A stretch of DNA of 5,533 nt from Xanthobacteraceae bacterium (lineage in GTDB: Bacteria > Pseudomonadota > Alphaproteobacteria > Rhizobiales > Xanthobacteraceae), in NCBI GenBank assembly GCA_030037185.1, contig JASHRR010001123.1, positions 1 through 5,533 of the forward strand, written 5' to 3'. The notes beneath the pieces are model-generated. The model saw only the letters and a list, made by a program, of their open reading frames with translations, was not told the origin of the DNA and ran no database searches. Of this stretch, positions 4,302 to 5,533 are shown piece after piece (the stretch's first letter is position 1; every line of letters starts with the position of its first letter). The translations under genes were made by a program, and so were the position numbers.

Positions 4302-4998
4302 ATGAAAAAGATTCTACTTGGCGGTGCTATGGCAGGACTTACGACAACCACAGCGTACGCATTTTGCATGTTACCGGAAGACCCGACCAGCGCCTGTACC
4401 ATGCTCATGGAATGCTTTCTACTCTTGTATGCAAATGGCGGACATCAATTACCAAAACGCAATGAACCAATACAATGAATGTGAAGAACGCGAACTGGAT
4501 AGTCAATTACAACCTTTACCGCCTTCTTATGCGCCCCCTGCTCCGCGCTATGCTCCACCCCCGCCGCCGCGATATTCGGTTCCTCCTCCGCTCCCCCCAG
4601 CCCCGGCACCGACCTACCGAATTGAAGATGTCGCACCCCAAGTGATTATCAACCTGCTTTCGAGCAAGTCGGATAACGCGGAGGACTATCGGATTTTCTA
4701 TGCTGCTCCAAACGTCATTTATTACGGAAAACTTATCTCGACCGATGAAGTGCTTCAGCAAACGCAAGCGTATCTGAACCGATGGCCACAACGGGACAAC
4801 AAGGTCACGGATATCAAGGTTTATTGTTACGGCAATACCACTTGCAACGTCACTGGCACTTTTTCATTCCAGGCCGAAGGCTCGACTCGGAGATCGGTCG
4901 GAACCGCGAACTTCCAATATCAGCTGACGAATGGTGGTCACGGTTATATGCTGATTTCCAGCGAAGAGGTCCTCGGCGGCCGGCAAAGACCAGCGTAG
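4302..4998 (+). pseudogene. Frameshifted exported Cys/Pro-rich protein with a probable NTF2-like C-terminal domain
   Basis: ATG 4302 encodes a clear signal peptide (MKKILLGGAMAGLTTTTAYA, cleavage before FC), but that frame stops at 4476-4478. The +1 frame carries the rest of the protein to TAG 4996-4998. Joining them at the TTT of TGCTTTCTAC (4413-4422) gives a coherent 231-residue protein. It has a Cys-rich segment (Cys 22, 32, 38, 42, 60), a Pro/Tyr/Ala-rich linker at about 71-104, and a globular domain at about 105-226. That domain contains VIYYGKLISTDEVLQQTQ, LNRWPQRD and CYGNTTCNVTGTFSFQ (Cys 175 and 181), resembling NTF2-like domains of rhizobial exported proteins; I recall this pattern but cannot verify it by search. 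A periplasmic location is predicted and the function is unknown. Base composition is visibly less GC-rich than the neighbours, with TTA, TTT and AAA codons, hinting at separate ancestry. The last residues (GGRQRPA) overlap the antisense of a toxin gene start and may not be native. Confidence 0.6.
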
Positions 4999-5004
4999 TT
5001 CCAT
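4966..5004 (-). pseudogene. Truncated 5' end of a RelE/ParE-type toxin gene
   Basis: On the minus strand the antitoxin's stop TGA (5006-5004) overlaps an ATG (5004-5002) by one base, as TGATG. The new frame reads MELRWSLPAAEDL, the typical opening of RelE/ParE-family toxins (a beta strand with a basic-Trp pair, then a PAAEDL helix start). After that it continues FAGNQHITVTTIRQL and stops at 4866-4864, with no helices or active-site segment of the family. Full toxins are about 90-100 residues; here at most 46 residues are open and only about 13 look native. The loss coincides with the 3' end of the plus-strand exported-protein gene. Without its body the toxin should be inactive. The family assignment rests on a short N-terminus, so it is moderate. 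Confidence 0.55.
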
Positions 5005-5228
5005 CAGGGTTGTAGAAAGCGCCGGAGCCGGTCGCCCACTTGCTCATGGGTGAGAAAGTCGCCCTGGTCGAGCGCGGCCTCGCCGCGCTTCACGGCTTCA
5101 ACGAAGCGGTCCTCTTCCTCGAAATAACGGGCGACGACATCCTGCACGGTCTCGTCGAGTTTACGGCCCTGCTGGGCCGCGCGCTCGGCAAGACGGGCCT
5201 GCACATCCGGGGGAAAGTGTACTTCCAT
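5004..5228 (-). CDS. Type II antitoxin, ribbon-helix-helix-like (CopG/ParD-type)
   Basis: A 74-residue protein starting MEVHFPPDVQARLAERAAQQ: a short beta strand then a helix, followed by GRKLDETVQDVVARYFEEED, a second helix. This is the ribbon-helix-helix DNA-binding layout. The C-terminal part (FVEAVKRGEAALDQGDFLTH, then EQVGDRLRRFL) is the toxin-wrapping segment common in antitoxins of RelE/ParE partners. Such antitoxins neutralise the toxin and repress their own promoter. The start at ATG 5228 matches the usual N-terminus; an upstream in-frame ATG (5321) would add 31 Cys/Arg-rich residues that do not fit. GAAGGG (5230-5235) lies only one base before the ATG, unusually close. The expected toxin overlaps downstream but is truncated, so this is probably an orphan antitoxin. 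It could now act only as a repressor or protect against related toxins elsewhere (inference). Confidence 0.8.
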   Translation of the reverse strand: MEVHFPPDVQARLAERAAQQGRKLDETVQDVVARYFEEEDRFVEAVKRGEAALDQGDFLTHEQVGDRLRRFLQP

Positions 5229-5235
5229 GCCCTTC

Positions 5236-5264
5236 AAGATATTGGAACACCGGTCTGCGGGCAA
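5236..5264 (-). promoter_or_regulatory. Candidate promoter of the antitoxin gene
   Basis: On the minus strand TTGCCC (5264-5259) and TATCTT (5241-5236) are spaced by 17 bases, each matching the sigma-70 consensus at four of six positions. A transcript starting about seven bases past the -10 would begin at or next to ATG 5228, giving a leaderless or nearly leaderless message. That would explain the poor position of the ribosome site. No clear palindromic operator was found. Confidence 0.3.
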
Positions 5265-5533
5265 GGTCCGGGATTCGCACCTGAATGAACAGTTACGGGC
5301 GCCGCGGCGGCATGAACCCACGGTACGAGAACGAAAAGTTCCGGGGGCGCATGGATACTGGGAATCCTCGGCCTTCCGATGCTTTTGACGAGAACTGATG
5401 GATCAGCGACGAGCCGGGGGTTTCCGCTGTCTTACGCGACAGCGACGAAACTCAGCGCGCTGCGCGAGTTCTGCGGCCGGCGCCGTATGGGGGTCGGCGG
5501 CCCATGTACCGCAGGGAGGACCTGCACCTGGCC
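5265..5533. other. Right-edge region with no confident gene
   Basis: The antitoxin promoter side and the window end leave about 305 bases without a supported gene. A 28-codon plus-strand ORF at 5312-5398 (starting MNPRYENEKFRGRM) lacks a ribosome site and ends TGATG, overlapping another open frame to the edge (5398 onward) that is Arg/Ala-rich. The 5312 frame, after its TGA at 5396-5398, stays open to the edge, ending RRPMYRREDLHLA. This may be the decayed or incomplete start of a gene continuing outside. A GAAC-5-GTTC inverted repeat lies at 5329-5341. Confidence 0.35.

Noticed and set aside
5040..5288. A plus-strand ORF opposite the antitoxin
   Set aside because: It is the shadow of the antitoxin, whose ribbon-helix-helix layout and toxin overlap are clear on the minus strand.
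5258..5290. GGTGCGAATCCCGGACC on the minus strand as a tRNA T-arm or attachment site
   Set aside because: The sequence around the loop does not pair into a 5-bp T stem and no acceptor or anticodon arm is present nearby.

Overview
The window looks like an accessory stretch of a GC-rich alphaproteobacterial chromosome. The protein flavour (a stand-alone sigma-70 region 1.1 protein, tiny Cys-rich ORFs, an exported Pro-rich protein with a probable NTF2-like fold) and the high GC of most genes suggest Bradyrhizobium or a close relative. That placement is inference from style, not from a marker gene.

Left end (1-502, plus strand): a probable gene tail, then a clear stand-alone copy of the RNA polymerase primary sigma-factor region 1.1 domain. 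An ATGA overlap follows, leading into a 40-residue ORF with a CxxC-x5-C cluster and a strong AGGAGG site. The three are packed as a small operon. Bases 503-774 hold no convincing gene, and a Rho-independent terminator at 775-809 serves the minus-strand gene to its right.

Centre (855-2702, minus strand): the dominant gene encodes a 615-residue exported protein. It combines a carboxypeptidase-regulatory-like beta-sandwich, a single CxxCH heme-c motif and a streptogramin-lyase-like (Vgb-type) beta-propeller. It is monocistronic, with a good Shine-Dalgarno site. Its leader carries a tandem 12-bp repeat. The divergent 318-bp gap to its right contains several short inverted repeats.

Right half (3021-5004): small plus-strand genes. 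They are an orphan 112-residue protein; a 46-residue zinc-knuckle-like protein split by a +1 frameshift in a T-tract; a 48-residue single-pass membrane protein with a perfect AGGAGG; an overlapping 76-residue orphan; and an exported Cys/Pro-rich protein with a probable NTF2-like C-terminus, also split by a +1 frameshift in a T-tract.

Right end (4966-5533): a minus-strand type II toxin-antitoxin module with an intact ribbon-helix-helix-like antitoxin. Its overlapping RelE/ParE-type toxin is cut to about 13 recognisable codons where it meets the 3' end of the plus-strand exported-protein gene. This looks like a rearrangement scar. The last ~300 bases hold no confident gene. Overall the window reads as a gene-poor region with decaying and very small genes around one well-kept secreted heme/propeller protein. 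No phage, IS, CRISPR, tRNA or rRNA was seen.
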